Of a stretch of DNA of 64,000 bases, positions 54,308 through 64,000 are shown one piece after another; positions within the stretch are counted from its first letter, which is position 1, and the number at the start of each line of letters is the position of its first letter. Source of the stretch: Amoebophrya sp. A120 (lineage: Eukaryota > Sar > Dinophyceae > Syndiniales > Amoebophryaceae); the NCBI GenBank assembly GCA_905178155.1, contig CAJINV010000010.1:253247-317246 (forward strand), in the 5' to 3' direction. The notes beneath the pieces are model-generated. The model saw only the letters and a list, made by a program, of their open reading frames with translations, had not been told where the DNA came from and did no database searches. The position numbers were made by a program, and so were the translations under genes.

Positions 54308-55653
54308 CTCGATGGCGTCATTTTTGTCTTCCGCGTTCTGTTGACCTTGATGACGTGGTCGTTGCGCGGCACGGGAGATAGAAGTAGTTGATTCTTCACC
54401 TACTGGCAGGATGTTGAGCAGCTTGCTTGCGCTTGGGTTCTTCCTTGCAACTGCAACTCCCATAAGTCGTTTCTCTCTATTGAAAAATTAAGTACTTACC
54501 TCGCGAGGACGTTCTGTTGGTCGTGATCGTCGTGGTGCTTTTGTTCGAATACAACAAATTGCAACTTAAGTTGTAGCTCAATAGGTCAGGCGTCGACCGG
54601 AAATATACTTAGAAGCACTGCAAGTAGGAATAACTAGAACTACGCGACATCGTCCTCGGGGATCTTGATGTAAAGTAGCTGCCCTCTCGGATCACTATTA
54701 TATTCCTCGCGACCGTAGTTGTGCACGACTTTTCGTCTTGTTCATCTTCGCTGAGGTGGATGCAAGACCAGAAAGATGAAGACAGAGCACAGATGAGGAT
54801 TGATAGGTATGCTTGCTTCCTCTAAATATGCTTTGCGGGTTAAAAACAATAGCGCGAGCTTTGTTCTTTTTACATATATGATTCAAGATTATTGTCCACC
54901 ACCGTTTGCCGATGGATAACTTAAGTAGTAAACAAGAGCAGATTTTTCTTCACTCCTGTCAGTGAGCAACTGGAACGAGATCCTCGTGATCATAATTTAT
55001 CTTTGCCAAGAAAACACCGAGCGAGTGCAAGAAATATGTGTACATATGTCTGAACCTTTTTGACTTTGGATCAACATCATCCAATCTCAATCATGATCCG
55101 CGTCACAACAAGACAAACAGGAACATCTTCCAAAGACACCGGTAGTCGTGAAGGATCTCATCACTTTCGTCGGTTTCTGTCCTTCTTCAGTTGTCTCGGT
55201 CTCTTCCTTTGTATATATAAAAGCAATCGTACACGACACTTGGTGAAAAATCTTAGACAGGTAGGTAGTTGTAGTTTCCGGGAAGGAGGGCGGCAGCGGA
55301 AGCGAAGGCGAGACACCTGCTCCCCCGACCTACATAGTGCATGCCCCGATCGCTGCATGAAGTAAGTAGCAGTATCGAAAAGTAGAGACAGAGCGCGGTG
55401 GTGTTGTTGAAAGCCGAAGAGCAAGCTGTAGTAGTAACGTTCACATACGAACAAGAGAAGGACCACGGAGAGCCAACATGGTCGTGGTGGGTTTGGTTTG
55501 TCATGGTCCCTCCTGCCTTGTCCCTTCTTGCTGGCCATTATTTCAACCTCTAAGTCTCCACGGAAAAGCAAAGACGTAGAGGCGCCTTTAACTTATAGTG
55601 TGTGACATGCATGGAGTCACTCCGAATAAGCAGGCACTTCTATTTGTATTATA
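54308..55653. other. Intergenic region, possible upstream exon of DUF285 gene
   Basis: On the minus strand an ATG at 54321 begins a frame that, if the foldback element and one TSD are ignored, runs into the 49757 frame. A second frame from 54463 (MGVAVARKNPSASKLL) would be read instead by another start. The rest shows no gene. Confidence 0.4.
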
Positions 55654-56874
55654 TCACGCATGAGCTTGGCCGGCTGCGTTCGGATCCCCCGCCGCCATCT
55701 TCGCAACGCGCAATTCCTGGAACAAGGCCGATAACCGCTCGAAGAAGCTCTCCAGATCCGCGTTCAACCTGCGCCGCAGCGCCCGGGCCGTTTCCTTGCC
55801 CGAGTGCAGTTCCGCAACATGCACCGAATCAACCTTCTCCTGTAGCATATCCGCGGCGGCTTCAATCTGCGCAAGATCGGTGGTTGCCTTTCCGTTCGTG
55901 ATGTGGCCAGCCCAAAAATCTGCCTCGGTCACGTTCGTGCGCTCCACTAAGGCGTTGTACTCCGTGGCCAGATCCTGCAATACTTCCAGCTTTTCCCGTG
56001 AGGGTTGCGACAGCTGCCGGCGCAACTCCACGCGCTCCGCCGGGGAAGAAGAAGAACTCTGACGAGCATCGTCTTGTTGCTCCTTCACGGACGGAGAACC
56101 CTGACGATGGTTATCGTCTTCATGATCTTGTTCTTCGTCCACATCCACAGCGCCCTCGTGATCTTCTTGCTTCACGGAGGACGGAGAACTCTGACGAGCA
56201 TCGTCTTGTTGCTCCACGGACGGAGATGAACTACCCTGACGATGGTCATCGTTTTCATCTTGTTCTTGGTCCACGTCCACAGAGCCCTCATCCTCTTGCT
56301 CCACGGACGGTGCCACGACCAGGTTTGTGTCGCCGAGGGCCCCTGATGAGGATGTCAACTTTTGAATCTCTCCCTCTCTGAACGACCGCAAAGCACCGAT
56401 TTGCGCGGCGGTCTTATCTCTGGGTGCTGGGACTGGCGACTTAAGAAAGTCGCGCGGCTTGGCGTCGGCCCGTTGTTGAGCAGGCGTGTTGACATCGTCC
56501 CGCACCTTATGCATCGGCTCAAGTTGTAATTGTATCTCCTGCGGTACATGATATAGACCTGGAAAGTCTACTAAGTCAGCATTTGAAGAAGTAGATGAAG
56601 ATGCTGCAACAGCCTCCGCTCCTGAGTTTCGAGTAGATGCAGATAAGAACGCAGCTCTACTAGACGACGCTGCTCCGCGTCTGCTGGGCGACGTTGAGGA
56701 CAGAGATGAAGCAGCGACAGCGGAAGCAAGGCTGAAGTTCGTCGTGCTCAGCAGGGGCAAAAGCATAGAGCAGCTCTGGCCGAGTTGTTGGAGGACGAGA
56801 GCAGAAATAGACCACGCTCCTGCAGCAGTAAAAGCTTTACCACGAGGATGCAGCATCTTGATGTCGATGTCCAC
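55654..56874 (-). CDS. Hypothetical secreted protein with acidic repeats
   Basis: Family not recognised. A single exon of 406 residues. After MLHPRGKAF a hydrophobic leader (AAGAWSISALVLQQL...MLLPLL) suggests a signal peptide or anchor. A Ser/Ala linker follows, then DFPGLYHVPQEIQLQLEP, then a duplicated acidic unit of about 40 residues built on (A/S)VDVD(E/Q)EQD, DDNHRQGS and EQQDDARQSS. The C-terminal 120 residues are helix-prone (REKLEVLQDLATEYNALVER, RLNADLESFFERLSALFQEL) and may form a coiled coil. No introner interrupts it, unlike its neighbours. Start at 56874, or at 56853 for MLHPRG. Confidence 0.7.
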   Translation of the reverse strand: MDIDIKMLHPRGKAFTAAGAWSISALVLQQLGQSCSMLLPLLSTTNFSLASAVAASSLSSTSPSRRGAASSSRAAFLSASTRNSGAEAVAASSSTSSNADLVDFPGLYHVPQEIQLQLEPMHKVRDDVNTPAQQRADAKPRDFLKSPVPAPRDKTAAQIGALRSFREGEIQKLTSSSGALGDTNLVVAPSVEQEDEGSVDVDQEQDENDDHRQGSSSPSVEQQDDARQSSPSSVKQEDHEGAVDVDEEQDHEDDNHRQGSPSVKEQQDDARQSSSSSPAERVELRRQLSQPSREKLEVLQDLATEYNALVERTNVTEADFWAGHITNGKATTDLAQIEAAADMLQEKVDSVHVAELHSGKETARALRRRLNADLESFFERLSALFQELRVAKMAAGDPNAAGQAHA

Positions 56875-57569
56875 GACCAGTCAGTAGTCGTTGTTATTTG
56901 TTGGTACAACTACAAGAGATAAGATACGCTGGATTTTTGTTTCTTCTAGGGCCAAAAATACTGAGTAATGCTGTCCAAAAATATGTGAGTAATTCTGTAG
57001 TCCAAAAATAGAAATACTGCGACAAATTAGAACTCCGGGGGGGGGCAGGTTGGTTGTAGGATAAACAAGAATGTACTTTTTGCGGTAAGTTTCACGCTCA
57101 CCTGGTGCTGTTCTTAATTTTATCCACTGACTTCTTCAAGACGCAAATTTTCTGCTAGGTAAGTTCTTCCTTATTTCGAGCAAAGTACTTCTACAAGCAC
57201 TTCTTATTTGGCATGATAAACAGAAACCGACCTGCTGGACGAGACTCTCGTCACGAGAGGTGGCGATTTTTCATTTCTACTGCGTAATAATGACATTTGC
57301 ACTTCGCATGTCTCGATCGATCCCAACATCCCACATTTTGATATTTTTTTTTTCAGAAGTACAAGAAGTGACCAAAGATTAGATCCTTGAGCCAGTAGCA
57401 ATACCGAGCAGATGGAACTACTTCTGGAGGTCTGGCTGAAGAGCCTTTCTTCACGTATGATTTTGGATCCCCTTATTTCTTCACTATCATGAACATGATC
57501 TTCTTCTTGTTCTTAGTACGCTAAGACGACAGCCACCGATTGTCTTGCTTCATGATCCGGTCTGTCTTG

Positions 57570-57947
57570 CTACTTCATACTCTTCGTCCTCTCACTTGAA
57601 GTAAAAATGCAACCACTAGGAGGCTCCTTCCAACAGGACCAGAGCAGCCGGTCTTCTTGTACTTCTTGTGCTGACACGAAGAACCGTGCCAGGTTTCGGA
57701 CAATGTTGAGGTGTTTGTCCGACAAAGAGGAGACTGAGATATGATACACACACGAGGACAACCAAGAGTTTGCAACATGTATATATTGATTGTGTTCATA
57801 TTGATATTGTTCATCATGGGTTGTTTTTTGCTGGTTCAAAGCACCGCGAGCAGCTTCAACTCTCTCAAAAACTCGTCGACTGTAAGAATGCCCGTGAAGT
57901 GCCGAAATGCAAGCATCGAGGTCATCCCAGCAAACCCCAGGAAACAC
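57570..57947 (-). CDS. Possible exon, unknown protein
   Basis: A 125-codon frame; the first part (VCWDDLDACISALHGHSYSRRVFERVEAARGAL) has a helical, protein-like composition, while the rest looks random. No domain is recognised and neighbouring exons were not found. It could be a gene relic. Confidence 0.25.
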   Translation of the reverse strand: MFPGVCWDDLDACISALHGHSYSRRVFERVEAARGALNQQKTTHDEQYQYEHNQYIHVANSWLSSCVYHISVSSLSDKHLNIVRNLARFFVSAQEVQEDRLLWSCWKEPPSGCIFTSSERTKSMK

Positions 57948-58239
57948 GCCGGTGTGAGGTGTCCAGGAGTTGCAAAAGGCGTTGATGTGTCTGCCCTTGT
58001 AATTTTTATGCTATAGAATATTGATATTCGCGTCACGACCAATGTTTGAGAAAAAAAGCCGGCTCGTCCTTTTCATGGACAAAGTTTTTTTATCAGAATT
58101 TGCCAGAATCGACCCAATGCAAATTGGCCGAAAATAAAAATGAAAAGTCAACTACCTTCTCTCCTGTGTGTTCTGCGGACGGCTTTGTCGGTGGCGCCTT
58201 CGCACGAAAAGCGGCTGAGGCAAAACATTTTCGAATTAG

Positions 58240-58610
58240 CAAGAAAAAAAATGAAAACCGACGCTCCTCGCATTGGAGGCCGGCTTCGGCTGGAGCGGGC
58301 GCGCGCCTGCACGCTAGCGGCTGAGACGAGACGTAATTCTGGGTCGATTTTAGAAAATTACGCAGACTTTCACATTTGTATTTTGTACGGAAAAAACGAA
58401 AAAGCGCGCTCTTCGTGTTGGAGGCCGGCTTCGGCTGGGACGGGCCCCTGCACGCTAGCGGCTGAGAGAAAACGTAATTCTGGGGCGATTTTAGAAAATT
58501 ACGCAGACTCCCACACTTGTATTTTGAACGAAAAAAACGAAAAACTGCGCTCCTCACGTTGGAGGCCGGCTTCGGCTGGGGCGCCTGCGCGCCCCATCCT
58601 GGAAGGACAT
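58240..58610. repeat. Tandem repeat, about 143-base period, 2.5 copies
   Basis: Units begin TTGGAGGCCGGCTTCGGCTG at about 58273, 58418 and 58559, followed by GCACGCTAGCGGCTGAGA and TTTTAGAAAATTACGCAGAC. Copies differ by a few percent. GC-rich, with no known function. Confidence 0.85.
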
Positions 58611-59775
58611 AGGGATAATTCTATAAAAAAAAAATATCTTGTTCATCCGCAGACCCGCGCAATAAACCCAACAACAGCTAATAAAGTCCTTGGCATGACA
58701 AATTTGATTTCATGCAGACTGGCAAGCTATGACTTCGGGCTCGACACAACTCATTTTGAGTTTTTCATACGAGAAGCAGGTAAGTGGTTATGGAAGGTGA
58801 AGCGTTAGGTGGCAAAACGTCGCAGTGGAAACAAAATCCGAATCCGAAATCTCGAGAAGTGGTCATGATGTGGATTTTTGCAACCGGAAAATCTTTCTGT
58901 CCCCCAAGCTGATGTGGGGGTGGCTTCTACGATCTCAGCCTGATGCAGCTAGAACACTGTCATAACCACGGGGGAAACTTGCAATGCATAACGCGGCCCA
59001 GCGAGAGCAAACTAGTTTACACACGACCTCCACATCATACATTGGTTGCACCTGGTGCACTTCCACTCGACAGGAACAATAAGAACAACCACAAACTGCA
59101 TCACCTATGTGGAGGCCGGATGCAGGTGTCATGCAGCTCTGCCTAGCAATCGAAACGATGCTGCTCGTGCCAAGAAAGAGCCAATTGGCGACATTATTAT
59201 TTGATGGAATCATACTCGTACTCGACGGACAGGGCAAGGAAACTGTTTCCACGTTGCCGAAATGTCACCTAAAGAAAAACAACTCGTCCGATAACGATCT
59301 CCCCTGGCGTCAAAACTGCGGACACACGAAAGTCTAGTTTGTTGGGAGGCTCCTGCGCCGCTGATGTTGATGTAGAAGCTCTGGCTGCTCCGTAGGGGTG
59401 TGCACTGCTTTTTCTTTGTAGCTGGAGAAGTTGCTGTTCCTGCTGGATGTTGTTATTTCCGATGTTCAGGAGCATGGCACAGTCATCGTCAAAGTCGTCG
59501 TCTGTGTAGGAAGGTATACTACCAAGATGCTGGTGAACGTGGTCCTCTACAGTGGGATCATATGCAGCACAAATCTACATTGGTTTTGTTTGCCCCCGCA
59601 CAAACACACGTACAAATACAAAAACAAAATACATCACAGAAATAAGTTCAGTAACCTCGACAAGGACCATAAAGAGCCTTGTCATACTTGGTAAGCTACG
59701 ATAGTAGAAACGACTTTGTCATACAGGGTGGACATTTTCAGTGGTACGTCGCGCAAGGTAAATTAAAATTTACAA

Positions 59776-61248
59776 TTACAGGGGAAAGCGAAAGGGTTGT
59801 TGTAGGCACTCTGTTGATAAAGGAAGATGACCTCCGACAGTTCTTCCAGTAGCCGCCGCAGTAGGTCTTTCTGCACTCCTTCCAGGGACGACCCTCCCTT
59901 GCCTTCTCTTCCGGTAGCTGTGAATCAGGTTCGAAAAGGGAAGCAGGCCGTGTAATAATTGGACGAGTCCTCTCGAATCATGTCGTCGCACTTCGTGCCG
60001 CTTGGACAACGTCGAGACCGCTTGCGCCTCTACTTCCGAGCTCCCCGCGGCCATTTTTGTTCCACTTGTTCCATCTACTAGTACCCCAGTAGGCAGCTGC
60101 GCAGGCTGTGGTGAAGTTGTTGTATTTGGTGCGGTATTCACGAGGACCTGTGTCTTCCTTGTCAACATCGTGGGCCAAGAACAAGAAGGCGTCTGATGTT
60201 GTGATCCACCTCCAGCACCCCCCCGCGTGATGGTCACGTGATTTTTGCTCCCCAGTGGCCTTCTACCCTCACCATATCCATACCCCTCCTTCTGGGCGAT
60301 TTCGCGGACCAGCTCCGCTCTTTTTTGTGGAAGCGTCAGGTTTGGAATCGACAAAGTTGTCATGCATAAAATGCAAGGCACGAAGTGACTGTCTTGCAGG
60401 GATGGCAAGCGAGGTGGCCGACTGTCAGGGTCAGCCTGTTTGGGGTCTGCGATACAGCTGCTAAAGAAGCATGACAAAAGAGAAAGACCACGCGCTCTAT
60501 CCCTAAACAGCATGACAAACTGGATTTAGACGGCGCCCAAATTTGTCATGCACCGCTTAGAAATTGGGCCTCCAACTGGTATCGATTTTATGCATTGCAA
60601 GTTATTTCAACTTTGTTGATTTCAATCCTGGTGACACTCCCATATTTTTCTTCGAAAACCTACCACCCCGGCGGCAAGCGTGAAGGCGGTGATTGCGAAA
60701 ATTTTTGTGGAAGGCGAGGAACTTTTATCATTATCTTTGATTTGGGATGTTGTCAACAACGTGTCATTCTTTTCGAAATTTGTTCCCGGCGGCGGCACAG
60801 GCGACAAATAAGAAGTTGTGCTCGCCGCTGTGGAAGTAGAAGCAGGTAGTGACATAATTTTTTCTGATCCTACTGTGCTCTTGCAGCTACCGTCCACGTC
60901 CTCCGCTTACAACTTCTATGTTTGTTGTGCCAGCTGGTTTAAATACCACCGCACAAGAACGCAACACCTGCTGACGACAGGCTCCTCCTGGTCGAGATGA
61001 GAGGAAGCAGCGGCCATGTACTTCAACAATTTCTGTGATTTTTTTGTATCTACATCGTCCACTGGGACGGGCTGGGGCTGGTTGCAAAAAAAATGAGAAT
61101 AGCCAAGGCTTGACGAATTTGAAGTCTCAATCTCTGCGACATGTTCTTTGCACATCCATAGAAGTTGGCGAGTGAATGAAACAAACATCAAAACGAGGCT
61201 GGAGAACAAGTTAACTACGCAGGCGACCGAACAACACCACAGGAACAC
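59776..61248 (-). CDS. Hypothetical membrane protein
   Basis: Not recognised. The 3' exon (60320 to 59776) and the exon before it (60897 to 60645) are joined in frame by removing B4: TLAAGVVGFRRK continues as RAELVREIAQKEGYGYGEG. The upstream exon holds a hydrophobic segment (IFAITAFTLAAGVVGF), likely a membrane span. Further upstream a frame from 61248 begins MFLWCCSVACVVNLFSSLVL, a strong signal-anchor, but its link to the 60897 frame needs an intron I could not place. The C-terminus is Gly/Thr-rich, ends QQPFRFPL and carries no known motif. Confidence 0.45.
60326..60644. mobile_element. Introner B4, family B
   Basis: 319 bp; TGTGGAAGCGTCAGG and CCTGGTGACACTCCCATA. TSD TTTTT. The interior runs in the B1 direction. 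Two GCATGACAAA cores are present. Frame restored at RRK/RAELV. Confidence 0.9.
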
Positions 61249-62762
61249 GAGGCACGACTAGTTGTACAGTTTTACTTTCATGTAGCCGCTTAAACTATTA
61301 TGACCACCGCCGTGCTGTCTGCAGCATCAACGGCGCCATATCATCGTGTTTTCGTCAAGATATAGATCGATCCTCTGGCAGCAGCACACCATCACCATGA
61401 TGTTCCACAACAAACATAGTTTACTTTTTCCGCTGAAAAAGCTTCCGAAAATCTCCAAACAGGTGTCTCATGGATACGTACAAAAACAAAATGTCCTACA
61501 AAAAATGCCATATCTGAATCGGAATCCGATGTCATTGTCAGCTGTTTATTTTCACATATTTTCTTCGAAGTCGCAAAAACTAGATGTGAACAAATTGGTG
61601 TATAATGTTTGTACTCGTTGAAAAAAAAGTGGCAATGAAAAGACATTTTCGACCCCAAAACCAGGCCGTAGGGATGCACCTCCTGCAGTGGTAGTTGTTT
61701 GACGAGAAAAAGAAAAAGAAATCACCATATCAATTTGAAATAGTTCGTAAAAGTGTTCTGCTTGTGCCGGTACCACGACGAGCGGCCCATGCAGTACGTA
61801 GTAAGTACCTCCGCCGGAATTGGCGTAGTACTTCTTGCACAAGATAAAAATGGTCGCACGACCAGGTCGTGGAGGCAGCTTTCCTCTCGAGAGGCTGCTG
61901 CGCCGAGGACCTCTTCGTCTTCTACTTCTAGCTGCATTTAGTTGCACGCAGCGTGCTCCGATGCATTTAGTTGCACGCAGCGTGCTCCGACTGTCGTGGT
62001 GATTGTGAAACTTCTATGTTGGCATTTTTGTCTCAACAAAGACTACCTGCTCGTAGTACCGCACATACATTATTCCAGCATTGGTTCATCAGGGAAAATA
62101 TCAATAGTGAAGTGGTCGGAGTTCGTTTTTGTCTTGTTCCCTGGGAGTACAGTAAATCTAAACGACAAAGCGACCCTTGTGCGGTCGACAGGTGGTTGAA
62201 ACTTCTGTCATAACGTGCTCCCGGTCGATCATTTATTTTGTGCATTCTTTCTAGAAAAAATTAATTTGCTTGTGACGTCATTGGTCGTTACTAGTAGTGG
62301 TAAAAAAAAAATATCTCTAACAAATGACTCGGATACCACGGCGTAAAACCGCTGGGACTACGTACCTGTACTATCTCCTCCGTCTTTGATATACATTTAC
62401 GTTTCTTTTCTGTATGTCTGCTTTTTTCTTCATTATCATCTAGTATTTCCCCATGCTTTCCAGGGTTTCCCCTAGCATATTACTCCACTCTCCCGGTCCG
62501 TCCGCCATACGGTTCAGAGTGCCACGCCTTCGCGCCGATTCCCGCGATTATCCACAGGAAGAAACAACTCACGACCGAACTACACGGAGTAGGTACATCA
62601 AACTGCATTCAGTTCTTGCATCATGCTAATTCTCCTAAATAATCTCTACTGCGAGCTGGGCCTCGTTCTGTATTTCATTTTCGCATCATTCTTGTTGATG
62701 CAAGAGGGCTGGCCATCATGATCATCTACTCCCTCCGCTTCTACTAGATCTGGACAATTTCA
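61249..62762. other. Intergenic region without recognised gene
   Basis: AT-rich, with a short direct repeat GCATTTAGTTGCACGCAGCG at 61934-61983. Frames here have no protein-like signal. It should hold the promoter of the 61248 gene and the 3' flank of the CVNH-like gene. Confidence 0.5.
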
Positions 62763-63833
62763 TCACCTCGTGCAGTTTGTACGTGCTTTACAAATGTAGT
62801 ACGGTGGTAGATTTGTATTGCATAGCTTGCTCCCGCACACTATCTTTCCGTCGTGGTTTTGCAGCTCCTTGTTGTTTATCCTGTGCAAAAGTATCGCACT
62901 CGTACTAATCGCACTCATGCATGAGCAGTTATCTTTCTCAAGGGAAATCAGCATTAGTACAAATTCAATTTGACTGTAAATGCTGAGCTAATAATTTGTA
63001 ATGCAATTACTGCTAGCACGATACTTTTGCACTTCATATCGCTGCCCTGGCACTTGTTCCAGATGTCGGTAAATTTCACATTTGACGTATGGAAAGGTCA
63101 GAATCGAAAGCGACAAGATCAAAAAATTTGTGATGCCCAAAATTGATACCAGTAGGAAGCCCACTTTCCAAGCGGCGCATGACAAATTTCGGCGTCATCG
63201 AAATCCAGTTTGTCATGCTGTTTAGCGAAAGACGGCATCCTTTGTCATGCTACTTTAGCAGCTGTATCCCAAACGACCCCAAGGAGGCTTGCAATCGGCC
63301 TCACTTGCAGTCCCTGCAAGGCTTCATTTCGTGCCTTGCATTTCGTGCATTACAGATTATTTCGACTTTATCGACTTCGATCCTGACGCTTCCATATGAC
63401 GACCTGGTCCCATCAGATTTCGCGCACTCCTCGCAGTGCAAGTCTTTCTGGCTGTTCTTCAGGGTGCAAGTGACACACGACCCTTGGTAGCCGCCAGGCG
63501 GGATACCTGGACAAAAAATTCAGATTGATCTTTCATCATGATTGATCCACACGTACTACCAGTGCCGCTCAGAGGGACTTCCGTTCTGAGTGAAAACTCT
63601 ATATCTAGCGAATTCCGATGAATAACTGATCAAGATATTTTTGGGAAGAAGCCACCACTTTGATCTCTGTAACTGTATCGGAACAACGCTCAAAAGTTAC
63701 CAGCTCCATGTGGTCTGGCTCGGCAGCGCAGCTGGCCCGCAATGTTGTCCACTTCTAAAGTTTTCAGGGTGGTTTTAATCCACTCTTTGTCTTTTACGTC
63801 CACACCCTGCTTCTTTGCAATTTTCACGGCGTC
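62763..63833 (-). CDS. CVNH-like (cyanovirin-N homologue) protein, 5' part outside window
   Basis: CVNH domains are small disulphide-linked sugar-binding folds. The last 132 codons are recovered from exons 63833-63701, 63506-63397, 63082-63039 and 62871-62763. Text features: GGYQGSCVTCTLKNS, LHCEECAKSDG, DIWNKCQGS, LQNHDGKIVCG, following the family order SC...L...C...G...C..N.DG.L.C. The first exon (DAVKIAKKQGVDVKDKEWI) precedes the domain. It uses both intron types: GT/AG introns (63700-63507 and one upstream ending TACAG/GACG) and introners B5 and A7. The assignment rests on pattern only and could be another small Cys-rich fold. Confidence 0.55.
62877..63038. mobile_element. Introner A7, family A
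   Basis: 162 bp; TATCCTGTGCAAAAG and CTTTTGCACTTCATA. Flanks TTGTT/TCGCT no longer match well, but removal plus five bases keeps the frame (CQGSD/KELQN). Confidence 0.85.
63088..63396. mobile_element. Introner B5, family B
   Basis: 309 bp; TATGGAAAGGTCAG and CCTGACGCTTCCATA. TSD TGACG, perfect. Joint GTRSS/NVKFT. Confidence 0.95.
63507..63700 (-). other. Conventional GT/AG intron of the CVNH-like gene
   Basis: Donor GGAGCTG/GTAACTTTTG, acceptor TTTTTTGTCCAG/GTATCC; 194 bases, no inverted ends. It shows that ordinary spliceosomal introns coexist with introners in one gene. Confidence 0.75.
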
Positions 63834-64000
63834 CTGTATTTTTTTTTTTTAAATTTGAACCCGCTAAGGAAGAGGATGAAAATAGATCGCGGGCATGCAC
63901 ATTTTTTTTTGTCATGCTACTAATACTGGTTCTCTATCTCTGTTGTACTCAAATAGAATACGAACTACAGTGCACATCAAAGAAAAACTTCTCTTCACCC

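Larger units (their letters stand above)
56875..59775. other. Intergenic region with one weak coding candidate and a tandem repeat
   Basis: It contains a poorly supported minus-strand frame (57570-57947) and a 143-base tandem repeat (58240-58610). An isolated family-A-like tip (CTTGCAATGCATAACGCG) near 58979-58992 has no partner and may be an introner relic. The remainder shows no gene. Confidence 0.45.

Overview
The window is nuclear DNA of an intron-rich protist, not a prokaryote. Coding regions are long multi-exon genes, almost all on the minus strand, and are split by dozens of short inverted-repeat elements of the kind called introners. Introner load, non-GT/AG exon joints and protein style (low-complexity linkers, PPR, DUF285, possible CVNH) fit a dinoflagellate or syndinian (Amoebophrya-like) alveolate best. 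This assignment is inference: no rRNA or other taxonomic marker is present.

Layout. 1-10789: right part of a family-B introner whose interior is occupied by a Helitron-like block (78-bp minisatellite, nested 6-bp-TSD elements, a 2018-residue Rep/helicase). 10790-15689: membrane protein with two related Cys modules, cut by seven introner-like elements plus one GT/AG intron, open at its 3' end. 17600-21883: HAD-like protein that has lost motif IV. 24122-27108: PPR protein. 29108-32468: intact Cof-type HAD hydrolase. 33578-34198: small Cys-ending protein. 35538-49757 (perhaps to 54321): DUF285 surface-repeat protein, interrupted by a 9-kb element bounded by family-A introner ends and carrying an OTU/integrase gene. 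49786-54297: foldback element with a 10-bp TSD. 55654-56874, 59776-61248 and 62763-63833: secreted/membrane-type and CVNH-like genes.

The central observation is a system of at least eight introner families (called A-H here). All except E share one architecture: inverted termini, an exact or near-exact 5-bp target duplication in most copies, and in most families TAT...ATA ends and an internal GCATGACAAA or GCATTACAAA core. Removing each element plus one 5-bp duplication restores an open frame at every joint I could test. After such removal five genes are exact multiples of three: 587, 1245, 816 and 168 codons, plus 132 codons of a partial gene. Most joints offer no GT...AG, and elements lie in both orientations, so either an unconventional splicing route or precise DNA excision must remove them. 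The 9-kb element with family-A ends and its own 5-bp TSD, encoding an integrase of a class that makes 4-6 bp duplications, is a candidate autonomous introner. The alternative is a transposon nested in a short introner.

Long intergenic stretches hold duplicated promoter segments, dispersed repeats and minisatellites. I saw no tRNA, rRNA or CRISPR.
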